From NCBI RefSeq assembly GCF_049933045.1, contig NZ_CP187926.1, positions 3,162,001 to 3,226,000 of the forward strand: DNA of 64,000 nt, in the 5' to 3' direction. The notes below the pieces were generated by a model, which saw only the letters and a program-made list of their open reading frames with translations, did not search any database and was not told where the DNA came from. The DNA comes from Pseudocolwellia sp049933045. Lineage in GTDB: Bacteria > Pseudomonadota > Gammaproteobacteria > Enterobacterales > Alteromonadaceae. Below, piece by piece: positions 1 through 10,700 of this stretch; the stretch's first letter is position 1; each line of letters opens with the position of its first letter. Made by a program: the position numbers and the translations under genes.

Positions 1-371
1 ACTTCTATCTATAAAACTCTCGAGTTGCAAATACTTGTTACAATATTTGAGCCTAAAAGTTACAAGGCAGTTTATTTAATAAAAAATAAAACAAAAGACA
101 TATTAAACAATAAGTTAAAAACACCAGATAAAACCTATGATGTTTGATATTAGGCAATAGAAAAATAAAGACTAGTAAATTTAACTATTTTTTTAATTTT
201 TACACTAATTATTAACGATATACTTAAGTTATGTTGCTTTTATAAAGTACACACTCAAGGTAACAAAGCGTTAGATTTATCCAATAAACACAAACTAAAA
301 CAAACCTTGAATAACCTCTAACTCACATTCATATATATTACATACGAAATAACTGACGATAGGGATCCACA
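1..371. other. AT-rich non-coding stretch at window start
   Basis: No credible open reading frame was seen on either strand. The stretch is very AT-rich and probably holds the promoter of the TerB-like gene that starts at 372, whose Shine-Dalgarno-like AGGG lies about 8 bases before its ATG. No confident -35/-10 pair could be picked. Confidence 0.4.
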
Positions 372-824
372 ATGATTGATAAAATCGGTGCGTTTTTCAA
401 ACAACTACATTCCGCTCATAAAGAAAATGATGAAAACGAGCTTTCTTTAGAAATAGCATGCACCGTACTTTTATGTGAAGTAATGAAAGCTGACGGTATT
501 TTACAAAAAGCTGAAAAAGTCTCTCTTAATGCTTTTATTGCTGAACAATTTAATCTTGAAGAAAGCGCAATTAACGAAATAATTCAGCTTGCTTTAACAG
601 CCAGTGATGATGCGACTGATTTTTATCAGTTTACTAACAAAATAAACCAGCACTATACCATAGAACAACGTATGGAAATAATAGGTTATTTGTGGAAACT
701 TGCTTACGTTGATGGTGAATTGGCGACTCTTGAAGAACATATTATTCGAAAAATTGCCGATTTACTTCATTTAAGACACAGTGAATATATTCAAACAAAG
801 TTAGCAAATACTCCCTCATCTTAA
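372..824 (+). CDS. TerB-like (DjlA N-terminal type) small protein
   Basis: A 150-residue, all-helical, soluble protein with no signal peptide. It carries two copies of an acidic motif typical of the TerB/DjlA-N fold: ADGILQKAE near residue 40 and VDGELATLEE near residue 116. Such domains bind metal and are found in tellurite-resistance TerB proteins and in the N-terminal part of the co-chaperone DjlA. Here the domain stands alone, without a J domain and without other ter genes nearby, so a tellurite role should not be assumed. The ATG at 372 follows an AGGG ribosome-binding site. The gene is followed on the same strand, 90 bases later, by an S1-domain gene. The family call is fairly sure; the function is unknown. 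Confidence 0.75.
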   Translation: MIDKIGAFFKQLHSAHKENDENELSLEIACTVLLCEVMKADGILQKAEKVSLNAFIAEQFNLEESAINEIIQLALTASDDATDFYQFTNKINQHYTIEQRMEIIGYLWKLAYVDGELATLEEHIIRKIADLLHLRHSEYIQTKLANTPSS

Positions 825-914
825 GCTGATGATGTATTATGTATATTATAATGTATTTAATTACTTTTGATTAACTACGACTTCTTATTATTTCTAGAAT
901 AACGGCGAACATAA

Positions 915-1745
915 ATGGCTGACTTAGGTAAATTTAATACACTTTCTGTAATTACAGTAAATGACACGGGCGCATATTTAAATGCTGATGATTTAGGTGA
1001 AGTACTTCTGCCAAATCGTTTGATCCCAGAAAACTGTGCAGCAGGTTCACAAGTGAGTGTTTTTTTATATAAAGACTCAGCCGATAGAGTTGCTGCAACA
1101 ACTCAACAACCTTTAGGTGAAGTTAACCAATTTGTTTCATTAAAAGTTGCCGCCATCAATAAAATGGGTGCTTTTTTAGATTGGGGTCTACCAAAAGAAT
1201 TATTGGTGCCTTACAACGAACAACATACCGAAATGGAAGTGGGTAAATATTACCTAGTACGAATTTATTTAGATTTACGTACAGAGCGCATTGTAGCTTC
1301 AAGTAAATTAGACAAATTTATTGATGTTTGGCCAGCTGACTACCAAAAATGGGACAAAGTTGATCTTATTATTGGTGGCAAAACAGATTTAGGCTTTAAA
1401 GCTATTATCAATAACCTACATTGGGGTTTACTGTACGATAATGAGATTTTTCAGCCCTTAAGAATTGGTAAAAAAATTACAGGGTATATTAAACAAGTGC
1501 GTGAAGATGAACGCATTGATTTAAGCTTATCTCGTCCGGGTGAAGGTAAAGTAAATGATTTTAGCCAAAAGCTTTTAGATTACATAGCTGAGCATAATGG
1601 TGTTAGTCCATTACATGATAAAAGCTCGCCTGACGATATTCAGAAAGCCTTAGGCGTAAGTAAAAAAACCTTTAAAGCCACTGTAGGTAATTTACTTAAA
1701 AAAGGTAAAGTTAAAATAACACCTGAAGGCATTACACTTATTTAA
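915..1745 (+). CDS. S1-domain RNA-binding protein, CvfB/YitL family
   Basis: 276 residues, which is the usual size of the CvfB (YitL) family. The protein is built of successive S1-like OB-fold segments (about residues 1-65, 65-130 and 145-205, with the tell-tale GAFLDWGLPKELLVP in the second). A winged-helix segment follows near residues 220-276 (SPDDIQKALGVSKKTFKATVGNLLKKGKV). In Staphylococcus CvfB affects virulence gene expression and binds RNA; in gammaproteobacteria the role is not settled. It is cytoplasmic and probably binds RNA or the ribosome. No strong Shine-Dalgarno is visible before the ATG. The neighbours, TerB-like and MscS, do not suggest a pathway. Confidence 0.8.
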   Translation: MADLGKFNTLSVITVNDTGAYLNADDLGEVLLPNRLIPENCAAGSQVSVFLYKDSADRVAATTQQPLGEVNQFVSLKVAAINKMGAFLDWGLPKELLVPYNEQHTEMEVGKYYLVRIYLDLRTERIVASSKLDKFIDVWPADYQKWDKVDLIIGGKTDLGFKAIINNLHWGLLYDNEIFQPLRIGKKITGYIKQVREDERIDLSLSRPGEGKVNDFSQKLLDYIAEHNGVSPLHDKSSPDDIQKALGVSKKTFKATVGNLLKKGKVKITPEGITLI

Positions 1746-1792
1746 GTTAACTTTACTTAATAAGACTTTATTAACGAATAAGATAGAAATAA

Positions 1793-2701
1793 ATGATGGC
1801 AGAACAAGCAGCAGAATCAATAAGTACATCACAAAAAGTGGTCGAAGTTATTAATCCAGCAAACTTATTAAAAAATGAAATAGATCAAATGGCGCAGATT
1901 TACCAAATCGTCATCGACTTCTTCACTAATTACAGCTTCCAAATCGTTGGCGCTATAATTATTTTTATTATCGGCTATATATTAGCAGGTAAAGTAGCTG
2001 GCATGCTTTTACGCGTATGTGAACGCCATAAACTTGATGTAACATTAAGCCGTTTTATTGCTAATAGCAGCCGTATGATCTTAGTACTGATGATCGCTAT
2101 TATGGCTTTAGGAAAACTAGGCATAAGTGTTACACCATTTATTGCTGCCATTGGTGCTGTTTCTTTAGGTGCTGGTTTAGCCTTACAAGGTTTATTATCA
2201 AACTATGCCGCAGGTTTTAATATTATTATTACTCGCCCTTTTGTTGTTGGCGATACGATTGTAGTAAAAAACGTAACGGGTGTTGTTAGAGAAGTATTAC
2301 TGGCTCACACCATTATTTATGATGAAGACAACGTTAGAATTACCATTCCTAACAAACACATCGTAGGTGAAATATTACAAAACTCACTACATGATTCGCT
2401 ACTAGAATTGAATGTTGGCATTGCCTATAGTGAAAACCCTATAGAAGTCATCGCACTTTTAGAAAAGGTAATTTCAACAACAGGTGTAGTAAGCAAAACG
2501 CGTGAGCCACAAATAGGTATTGATGAATTTGCCGATAGCTCTATTAACATCTCTGTCCGTTTATGGACACCTACCGTTAATTTATATACAGCTAAATTCA
2601 CCGCTTATAAAGCCATTTACTTAGCGCTTGATGAAGCTAATATTCAAATACCATTCCCGCAACGCGATGTTCATATGATACAGCCTGAAACTAAGGTTTA
2701 A
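1793..2701 (+). CDS. Small-conductance mechanosensitive ion channel, MscS family
   Basis: 302 residues. After a polar N-terminal tail of about 45 residues come three hydrophobic helices. The third (GAGLALQGLLSNYAAG, about residues 123-138) is the Gly/Ala-rich pore helix of MscS. It is followed by the family motif RPFVVGDTI and the cytoplasmic beta and alpha/beta domains. The channel opens in the inner membrane under hypo-osmotic tension and releases solutes. Two consecutive ATGs (1793 and 1796) could both serve as start. The length matches E. coli MscS (286 residues) rather than the large MscK type. A strong hairpin lies just behind the stop codon. Confidence 0.9.
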   Translation: MMAEQAAESISTSQKVVEVINPANLLKNEIDQMAQIYQIVIDFFTNYSFQIVGAIIIFIIGYILAGKVAGMLLRVCERHKLDVTLSRFIANSSRMILVLMIAIMALGKLGISVTPFIAAIGAVSLGAGLALQGLLSNYAAGFNIIITRPFVVGDTIVVKNVTGVVREVLLAHTIIYDEDNVRITIPNKHIVGEILQNSLHDSLLELNVGIAYSENPIEVIALLEKVISTTGVVSKTREPQIGIDEFADSSINISVRLWTPTVNLYTAKFTAYKAIYLALDEANIQIPFPQRDVHMIQPETKV

Positions 2702-2712
2702 GGCTGTTATAT

Positions 2713-2746
2713 TATACAGCGAGGTATCATCATACCTCGCCGTATA
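2713..2746. terminator. Strong hairpin after the mscS-type gene
   Basis: GCGAGGTAT (2719-2727) pairs with ATACCTCGC (2732-2740) around a CATC loop. One A-C mismatch is followed by a further TATAC/GTATA extension. The 14-bp stem sits 12 bases after the stop codon, where a 3' end is expected. It lacks a clear T run, so it may be an mRNA-stabilising end structure rather than a true intrinsic terminator. Confidence 0.5.
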
Positions 2747-3156
2747 AAGCTTATCTATTCACGTTTCAGTAATACCAACAGTAAATAACCTTTCCTTTAA
2801 AATATACCTCCCTACTTCTTTTATATAGCCAAAAAATAGCTGCAGTTGAATACTTTAAACTTTCTGGTTATTATTTGTTCACTAAAAATAATAATATGTA
2901 AGCTGAGTTCGGTTTAAGATATTTTTGATTGATTACAATTTCTAATAATATTTTAACCTCTGCTTTAACTCTTTAGCTGACAGTTCATCTACTTTAGTCC
3001 ATAAGACAGGCAAGATACTTTTTGCATTAATGTAGAAAAAGTAAAAGCTAGAGAAACATTAGTTAAGCAGAGTTCAGGTTACGCTAAGTTCACTTTCCCT
3101 CGTATTGAGGAATACCATTATTGTGTTGTTAATGGTTTATATAAGGATATCAACAC
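2747..3156. other. Non-coding spacer before the secreted-protein gene
   Basis: No open frame of note. The spacer holds AAGCTGAGTTCGGTTTAAGA near 2898 and a related AAGCAGAGTTCAGGTTACGC near 3065. The 14-mer CAGAGTTCAGGTTA at 3068-3081 recurs exactly at 62467-62480 in the spacer after panC. An AAGGA ribosome-binding site sits about 9 bases before the ATG at 3157. Confidence 0.4.
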
Positions 3157-5352
3157 ATGGCAGTCTATCACTCGGCACACTCAAAACAGCTAACCTCAAA
3201 ACTCTTACTAACGTCAATCATCTTCATTACTCTATTTATTAGCTTATTCTCACATTCAGTTCATGCTTCAGATGAAAGCGAAAGTGTTGACGCTCAAAAG
3301 TATCTAGTCGGTACTTATTCTGGAATGCTAGGTTTTAAAACTCCTGTTCCTATAGAAATCGCACTTTGGTTTACTATTAAAGATAGTAAATACGATCATG
3401 CAGAAGTCTCAGGAACAATGATCACAGGAAAAAACAAAGCACAATGTACCTATAAATTGAAACATGAAAACTTCTATCATAAAGAAACAACCGGGGACTA
3501 TCCTGTTGGAGTAAAACAATCCCTGAAAAACCTAAACAACCCTGTTTATGTATCTTATTTGGCTGAACCAGCCCTCAATGACTCTAATTGTTTTGTTCAT
3601 GGTTTACTTAAAAGAAGACAATCTTTTAAGCTTACTTTTACATTAGCTGGAGGAGATAACAAACGCTTTACTATTGATTTTAGCCAACGCAATAACCGTT
3701 CAGGTAGAACTAAAAGTGCCAAAGGAAAACTGGTTCGCAGCTCTCCTTCAAAACCAATGGAGCAATTAATACTTACTGCAAAAAAATTACAATTAGAAAC
3801 TCCAAACCTTTCAGAAATGACAATGCTAGAAGATTCAAAACAAAAGCTTACACCTGACTTAGCTAGCAACTTGGTCGTAAAAGGGTGCAGCGATTTTTAT
3901 GCTCAAACAAGAAATAGTATTGAAGATAAAGGAATTGATAGGATCATCACCTTTCCACTTAACGATGATCTGTTCATTAGAATAAGTAAGAAAAATGAAG
4001 AACAATACATTGAACATAAAATCACAACGTCAGACCAAGCGCTTTTATCCTCAATTCAATGGCAAGCATTAACGTTAGCTTCAGACAAAAACTACGCTGG
4101 TGATAATGGCTGTGTTTTTGCTGACGCACATAAAATAGCGTCGGCTTATGGTCTTATCGAAAAATATAGTCGTTTACCAACATCTCACTCAAATCATCAT
4201 CAGATGATGACTAAATCAAAAGATATTTTTATTGTAGAAAAAACAGGCATAGATGTAGTTCGTACTAAAACATCAATCTCTGAAGAGAATATAGCTTTAC
4301 GCCGCTATGGTGTAACGGGCATATTTCGATCAGGTGATTTTACTCGTAAATTCATTTGGTCAGATAAGCTACAAAAAGCAACATCCTTGTCTTACTATAA
4401 AGATTTCCATTCAGACAAAAATTTTGCATATAAAGAGGATACCGTAGAAGCTATATTTACACCTGTTGATAATGCGATAGAACACTTTGGTGGTTCAGTG
4501 TTTACGTTAATTGCAACGAACCCAAGTCAATATCAAGTATGTCCTATATGGCAAGGCGAAGAGGCATCATCCACCTGCCCTCAAAAAATAAACAGCGTAG
4601 GAAGAAATCAGCTCTTTGTAACTCATAGTGAAAAAGCTGCACTTACCCTATATCAAGAATTATCACCTCAAGCTAAATTACTAAACGCTAAAAAACTCAC
4701 CTATTCACACAGTAAAAATTGTTTAACAAAAGCATACTGTAACTTTTCTGCATCCGACTTTATTATCGCCATTTACAATAATAATTACGGAGAGTTTAAA
4801 AAACAGAATGAACAATATACAAGTGCGATAGTTGATCGATATAAAGATCAGATACTGGTTACTAACGCAATTATAAAATCAACAGGCGTTAAACAACCTA
4901 AAGAGAATACCTTAAATCTATTTCCTTATTTTGCGGAATACTACTTACATTTATTTGACCAGAAATATCCTGATTGTGATCGCTCTCAGCAAAAGCTAAG
5001 TATTCGTTCTGATACAAAGGCATACTCTATTGTTAATCAATATGGCAACACGGTTGAAAAACAAGACAGTGTCGCCTTATACAGCGATTACAATATCCCC
5101 ACATCTTTGGTCTCAATGTGTAATAAAATTTGTGCACAAGCAGAAGCTTCCCGTTCGCTTAGCGACTTTTCAAATATGATGGCACATCCATCCATGGTGA
5201 AAATATTAGATGGTATTCATCAAACAATGGACACTTTCTCGTGCGGCAGTATTGAAATTATAACCTTAGAAAAAGGTATGTTAGGTATTTATGATGCAAT
5301 CAAAACAAGGCATAAACAAAGCCCATACCAAGAAAGAAGCTCGCTATTGTAA
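3157..5352 (+). CDS. Secreted/periplasmic protein of unknown function (731 aa)
   Basis: I do not recognise this gene. The N-terminus shows a basic stretch, a hydrophobic segment (about residues 15-33) and an AHA-like cleavage region ending SVHASDE, which is a typical Sec signal peptide. The mature part is polar, rich in Lys, Ser and Asn, and has about a dozen cysteines spread along it (for example CTYKL, SNCFVH, VKGCSDF, NGCVFA, CPIWQGEEASSTCP). This suggests disulfides in an exported protein. No repeat, catalytic motif or transmembrane helix beyond the signal was seen. The start is supported by AAGGA about 9 bases upstream. It stands alone and converges with tldD across a bidirectional terminator. 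Confidence 0.7.
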   Translation: MAVYHSAHSKQLTSKLLLTSIIFITLFISLFSHSVHASDESESVDAQKYLVGTYSGMLGFKTPVPIEIALWFTIKDSKYDHAEVSGTMITGKNKAQCTYKLKHENFYHKETTGDYPVGVKQSLKNLNNPVYVSYLAEPALNDSNCFVHGLLKRRQSFKLTFTLAGGDNKRFTIDFSQRNNRSGRTKSAKGKLVRSSPSKPMEQLILTAKKLQLETPNLSEMTMLEDSKQKLTPDLASNLVVKGCSDFYAQTRNSIEDKGIDRIITFPLNDDLFIRISKKNEEQYIEHKITTSDQALLSSIQWQALTLASDKNYAGDNGCVFADAHKIASAYGLIEKYSRLPTSHSNHHQMMTKSKDIFIVEKTGIDVVRTKTSISEENIALRRYGVTGIFRSGDFTRKFIWSDKLQKATSLSYYKDFHSDKNFAYKEDTVEAIFTPVDNAIEHFGGSVFTLIATNPSQYQVCPIWQGEEASSTCPQKINSVGRNQLFVTHSEKAALTLYQELSPQAKLLNAKKLTYSHSKNCLTKAYCNFSASDFIIAIYNNNYGEFKKQNEQYTSAIVDRYKDQILVTNAIIKSTGVKQPKENTLNLFPYFAEYYLHLFDQKYPDCDRSQQKLSIRSDTKAYSIVNQYGNTVEKQDSVALYSDYNIPTSLVSMCNKICAQAEASRSLSDFSNMMAHPSMVKILDGIHQTMDTFSCGSIEIITLEKGMLGIYDAIKTRHKQSPYQERSSLL

Positions 5353-5412
5353 TACTCAACTTAGACCCTAGCTAAGCGATGATATCTATTATTTTTCTTG
5401 AAAATTTAAAAC

Positions 5413-5440
5413 AAAAAAGGCGCATAAAGCGCCTTTTTCT
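5413..5440. terminator. Bidirectional intrinsic terminator
   Basis: AAAAAGGCGC (5414-5423) pairs with GCGCCTTTTT (5429-5438) around an ATAAA loop. The A/T flanks give a U run on both strands, so it can end both the plus-strand secreted-protein gene and the minus-strand tldD transcript. Confidence 0.9.
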
Positions 5441-5485
5441 TATCTAACGTTCACGACTCATAGTCACTTGAGTAATGAAACAATA

Positions 5486-6925
5486 TTACTGCGTGCCACC
5501 AATAGTCATTTCATCAACTTTCAATGTCGGCTGACCCACACCAACAGGAAGGCTTTGACCATCTTTACCACATACACCAACACCTGCATCAATAGCTAAA
5601 TCGTTACCTACCATGCTTACATTTTTCATTGCTTCTGGACCGCTACCGATTAAAGTTGCGCCTTTAACTGGAGAGGTAATAACACCATCTTCAATCAAGT
5701 AAGCTTCTGAACTTGTAAATACAAATTTACCTGATGTAATATCCACTTGCCCACCAGCAAACTGAGGCGCATAAATACCTCTTTTAACTGACTTTATAAT
5801 ATCTTGCGGATCACTCTCCCCCGCTAACATATAGGTATTTGTCATTCTTGGCATAGGAAGATGAGCGTAAGACTCTCTACGGCCATTACCAGTAGGTTTA
5901 ACGCCCATTAATGAGGCATTATGCTTATCTTGCATGTAACCTTTTAAGATACCTTTTTCAATCAGCACATTGTATTGTCCTGGTGTACCTTCATCATCAA
6001 TATTAATAGAACCACGGCGATTCGCCATAGTGCCATCATCAACAATCGTACAAAGCTCTGAAGTCACTTGTTGACCTACCTTGCCAGAAAATGCAGAAGA
6101 ACCTTTACGGTTAAAATCACCTTCTAAACCATGACCAACAGCTTCATGAAGTAATACGCCAGGCCAACCAGCACCTAATACTACAGGGAAGTTTCCAGCA
6201 GGCGCTTCAATCGCGACTAAATTAACTAAGGCTTGGCGCACCGCTTCTTCAGCATAGTTTAAGTATCGAGCTTGTTTGCCTTCAACTTCAAAGAAATAGC
6301 TGTAATCAGTTCGAGCTCCACCACCTGAACTTGCACGTTCACGTTTACCGTTTTCTTCAACTAATACTGAACAATTTAAACGAATTAATGGACGAATATC
6401 TGTTGCGTACGTGCCATCTGTTGCTGCCACAAGAATTTTCTCAAACACGCCAGACAAGCTAACAATAACCTGTTTAACACGTTTATCCATTGAACGCGCA
6501 TGAGCTTCAACTTCATGTAATAGATTGATCTTTTGTTCTTGTCCTAAACTATCTAAAGGATCTACACCGAGATAAATTTCAGGTTGAGTTTGACGGCTAA
6601 AAGCTTTCACCGATCCACTTTGTTCGGCTTTAGTAATACCTTTAGCGGCATCAGCAGCTTTAGTTAATGCTTCTGGAGAAATATCATCTGAATAAGCAAA
6701 ACCTGTTTTTTCACCTGAAATAGCTCTAACACCAACACCACGTTCAATATTGTAAGATCCTTCTTTAACAATACCGTCTTCCAACATCCAAGACTCATGT
6801 CGACTTGATTGAAAGTATAAATCTGCAAAATCAACATTACGTTGAACCATGTTATGTAACGTTTGATTTAAAAAATCGGTATCTATCTGGCTATCAGCCA
6901 AGAGCTCGCGCTCAATATTATTCAT
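5486..6925 (-). CDS. tldD: Metalloprotease TldD
   Basis: 479 residues, the normal length of TldD. The zinc-binding HEAVGH motif of the TldD/PmbA family lies at about residues 260-265, followed by the conserved GLEGDFNRKGSSAFSG. TldD pairs with TldE (PmbA) to form a cytoplasmic heterodimeric protease that trims unfolded peptides, such as microcin B17 precursor and CcdA antitoxin in E. coli. The partner gene pmbA is not in this window. The start overlaps the end of the upstream amidase gene by 8 bases, so the two are translationally coupled. It is the last gene of the conserved mreB...rng-yhdP-tldD minus-strand series. Confidence 0.97.
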   Translation of the reverse strand: MNNIERELLADSQIDTDFLNQTLHNMVQRNVDFADLYFQSSRHESWMLEDGIVKEGSYNIERGVGVRAISGEKTGFAYSDDISPEALTKAADAAKGITKAEQSGSVKAFSRQTQPEIYLGVDPLDSLGQEQKINLLHEVEAHARSMDKRVKQVIVSLSGVFEKILVAATDGTYATDIRPLIRLNCSVLVEENGKRERASSGGGARTDYSYFFEVEGKQARYLNYAEEAVRQALVNLVAIEAPAGNFPVVLGAGWPGVLLHEAVGHGLEGDFNRKGSSAFSGKVGQQVTSELCTIVDDGTMANRRGSINIDDEGTPGQYNVLIEKGILKGYMQDKHNASLMGVKPTGNGRRESYAHLPMPRMTNTYMLAGESDPQDIIKSVKRGIYAPQFAGGQVDITSGKFVFTSSEAYLIEDGVITSPVKGATLIGSGPEAMKNVSMVGNDLAIDAGVGVCGKDGQSLPVGVGQPTLKVDEMTIGGTQ

Positions 6926-7772
6926 ATGGGGTCAACTTAGATGTAAATTTATTATGGTTCATTACTGGCATAGCCTCTCGTACTTTTGCCAACTCTTCTG
7001 GTGAATAAGTTATCGTTATAATGCCTTCACCATCAGGTGCACACGCTTTTATTTCACCCCAAGGTGATATAATCATACTGTGCCCCCATGTTTCTCTTCC
7101 GTTCTCGTGTGTACCTTGTTGCCCTGCAGCAATAACATACACTTGGTTTTCAATCGCTCTAGCTTGTAATAATGCCTGCCAATGCGCTTTACCTGTTGTT
7201 GCTGTAAATGCGCTAGGTACAGTAATAATATCAGCACCTAATGTTCTTAACTGGCGGTATAATTCAGGAAAACGTAAATCATAGCAAATACTTAAACCAA
7301 TATGAGTGCTTTTAGTTTCAGCAACCCTGAGTTTTTTACCTGCTTGAGTATGCGTTGACTCTAAATATTGTTTTTGACCGTCTGTAACTTTTGCGTCAAA
7401 AAGGTGAATTTTATCGTAGCGTTGAATAAGTTCACCGCTAGGTGAAAACACTAAGCTCGAATTAGTAAACCTTTCATTATCTGTTTCTTGCTCTTCATTC
7501 GTTAGTAATAATGGAATACTGCCTGCCACTAGATATAATTGATATTTTTTTGCTAAAGCAGCTAATGCGTCAGCCGCAAAATTATCTTTGTTATTGAGTT
7601 TAGCTAGGTTTAACTGGTCTTTCTCTGAACCACCAAAAAACAAACAACATTCTGGCAATACCACTATATGTTCATCTGCTGGAGTTAACGCTTTTAAGAA
7701 TACTTCTATCGTTACTAAGTTATGTTCAACATCCGGTTTTGAACATAGCTGAATTGCGGACAAACTAACCAT
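6918..7772 (-). CDS. Carbon-nitrogen hydrolase (nitrilase superfamily, Nit1/omega-amidase type)
   Basis: 284 residues. The Glu-Lys-Cys triad of the nitrilase superfamily is visible: E in VVLPECCLFF (about residue 41), K in RYDKIHLFD (about 140) and C in GLSICYDLRFPELYR (about 177). The last of these is the signature of the Nit/omega-amidase branch. These cytoplasmic enzymes hydrolyse amides such as deaminated glutathione or alpha-ketoglutaramate; the exact substrate here cannot be read from the sequence. It overlaps yhdP (8 bases) upstream and tldD (8 bases) downstream, so the three genes form a tight operon. In many gammaproteobacteria an amidase sits at this same place. Confidence 0.9.
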   Translation of the reverse strand: MVSLSAIQLCSKPDVEHNLVTIEVFLKALTPADEHIVVLPECCLFFGGSEKDQLNLAKLNNKDNFAADALAALAKKYQLYLVAGSIPLLLTNEEQETDNERFTNSSLVFSPSGELIQRYDKIHLFDAKVTDGQKQYLESTHTQAGKKLRVAETKSTHIGLSICYDLRFPELYRQLRTLGADIITVPSAFTATTGKAHWQALLQARAIENQVYVIAAGQQGTHENGRETWGHSMIISPWGEIKACAPDGEGIITITYSPEELAKVREAMPVMNHNKFTSKLTPYE

Positions 7773-10700
7773 CTACTTCACTCTTCTTCGGTAATTCAAT
7801 TGTTTTAGATTCACTATTTAATTCTTGCTCATTGCTAGGGAGAATAACATCTGGTGGACTTAATTCGTCAATAATTTGAGGTGGCGTTGTTTTACCTACA
7901 CTAATATTACGTGTTTTACGGTTTACGTCTTTAAATATAGGTTGTGACATACTTCCCGTAAGCTCAAAATTCATCTCGTAATACACTTTGGAGGTAATAA
8001 CTTCTTCCAGTGCAAGCCCTGCTAAAAAGGTCACTGGATTCAGAGTCGCAATCCAAGCTAATGCAGGTAAACTAGAGGTTACATTAGGTTTGTATGACAT
8101 TCTAATATCAAGCACTTCTTTACCTAAATCAGTATTACCTTTCACTTCTAAGTCGCCTGCCGCACCTTGCATAAACATGTTATCGGTATACATGATGCCA
8201 CCTTTCATCTGGAAATCACCTTCAATACTGCGATAAAACATACCATCAGCAAAGATGTCTCTAAAATCGAAACTTAATTTACGCACTAATGATTGTAAAC
8301 TAAGTACAGAGAAAACACGGGCTTGATCGGGTACCTCAGCTAAATAACCATCATCAAGGGAGGCGTTAAATTGACCGTTTACTTTTGCGATTGAAAAATC
8401 ATAAGGGCTGGCTTGCCAATCAAAAGCAAACTTACTTTTTAAGCCACTATCTTTAATGGTTGGCGTATAGCCTAATTTTTCAGTTTCTTGTTCAAGATCT
8501 TTAAGATCTAACGTGCCTTGGATATTAGTTATATTATCGTTTTCAAACTGGCTCCAATAACCCTCTAAATTTAGAGTGAATTTGTCTCTTGTGGCTTTGA
8601 ATTGTTCTAAGTAGATCTGATTTTCATCATCTCTTTTTATCGTAAAGCTCACCTTACCAAAATCAAGATTATCAAGTTTACAACTTTCACAATTCACTAA
8701 TAATGGTGGGAGTTGCGTATAAAATTTTTGATTAAATTTATTTATTTCATCTTGCTTAACAGCAATATCCATCGCTGTTTCAAGCTCAGTTGCCTCATTT
8801 ATAGGGGCATCAGGAAGTAATTTTGTTAGATGAACAAAGTCAGCATTAATTTCTATACCATTTTCATAAAGATCTTGGTTTAGGATAACTTCGCTGCGAA
8901 CTTCCTTTGAATTGATATCTATAAGCCAAGCCTGTTCATTTTTGGTTAAAGTCAAAAGCGCATCAGATAAGCTATAATCACCATATAATAAAGTGTCTAC
9001 TTTTGCTGTTATCCGTTCAGGACTTTCCAGTATAACCGTTTGTTGAGGTTCGTATGGATGACTAAAGCCACTTATACAATCAATAACATCAGTAATAAAA
9101 GGTTGCCATTGTGCAACATCAGCTTGGGCTAATTTCGAACTAATATGAAAGCCTCTAGTAGGTAACAGCATGTCTTCACTGCCTAAAACTAAATGGGCTT
9201 TATTGAAGCTTACTTTTTCGTGATCAAGTACACCATAAAATGTTAATTGTTCACCGATCGCTGCATTAATCGTTGTATTTTTGTTTTGTCCCGTCACTTG
9301 AATATTAGCGCTAACCTTTTCATTTGAGGTCTTTGCATAAGGCTCAGGCAATTCAAGTACCAATGTATCTAATGTAGAATTAATATCCAGATCATAAGTA
9401 AAGCCGCCTTGATTAAACATGTTCAAGGATAATATGCCATCCCAAGCTAAATTCCCTGAACCATAAGTTTGTAACTGTTCAGGTAATTGATCTTGCCATT
9501 GCTTAGTATTCCAATCGGCATCTATTTCGATATTGGTATTATAAAGAATACCTTTATCTTGAGCATTTACCGATAATGCCAAAGGCATACCGCGCCATAA
9601 TAAATTAATATCCTTTGTTAATATTTTATCGTTATTAAAAGTAAGTTGGCCATTAACTTTGGTAAACAGCATATTAGGTGCTTGCAAGTTAATGTTATTA
9701 TCAGAAAAATTCACCGTACCTTTAACTATTCCCGTTGCAGGCTTTCTAAGTGGTAAAACAACACCAAAGTCTCCCGAAATAGGCCCTGTAATAACTAAGC
9801 TCTTCAATGCTGCGCCCACTGTTTTTTGTAGCGGACTTTTCTCCATCAAGTTACTTACGTATTCAGGTTTTAAATTATCAAAGGTTGCATTAACTTCTAA
9901 AATAGTCGCATGCTTTAAGTCTTCAATTTCAACACTAACACCACTCACGTCGATGTTTTCTAAATCACCACTGCGACCAGTAATTAACATACTATTATTG
10001 GTGAAGTTTAAGTTAGCATTAAAGTTTTTAATTGCAGGCCACTTTGGTTGGAATTTAAATTCAGCATCACTAATTTCCAAATCAACTGTGAATATGCCTT
10101 CATTATTTTCAAAAGGAAATTTATTTAAAGGGCCATTAAAGAGAACTTGACCTTGGTCTATATTCCCTTTGACAAGCGCACCATTTAAGTAATTTACAAG
10201 CACATCACCCATAATTTTTTGAGGGTAATAATGATTAGCTAAACCAGCATCACCTCTGTTAATTACAGTAAGGAGAGACATTTTGGCGTCTTCATTTTGT
10301 GGCTTTTCAACAACAACATCAGCCGACACTGATATTTCATCAGAAGTAAATTCAATATCATTACTACTAAAAATCCAAGAGTCTTCACCAAATGTGAATC
10401 TTGAATCAGAGTAAAATTGATTATATGGAATAGGTTTTACAAAATGCTCACCATAATCTAATACACCTTTTTCTGCATTCAGTTTAAAGCGCAGTGTTTT
10501 ATCTTTAAATGAAACTTCTCCGCCTAAGTTTGATATACCTGGAATTTTTTCATAGGGATAACTATTAATGTCTTTAAGATCAGCGATAATCGACTGCTGA
10601 TTTTCAGAAAGTTGTACAAACAAGTTTTCGACAAAGCCATTAGGATTAATGTGGGTGAGTAGTTCAGTTAGGTTTTCATTATTAGAAAATAAAGGTGATA

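Noticed and set aside
9659..10150. 163-codon plus-strand frame inside yhdP
   Set aside because: It lies entirely antisense to the well-supported yhdP gene, has no ribosome-binding site and no recognisable motif.
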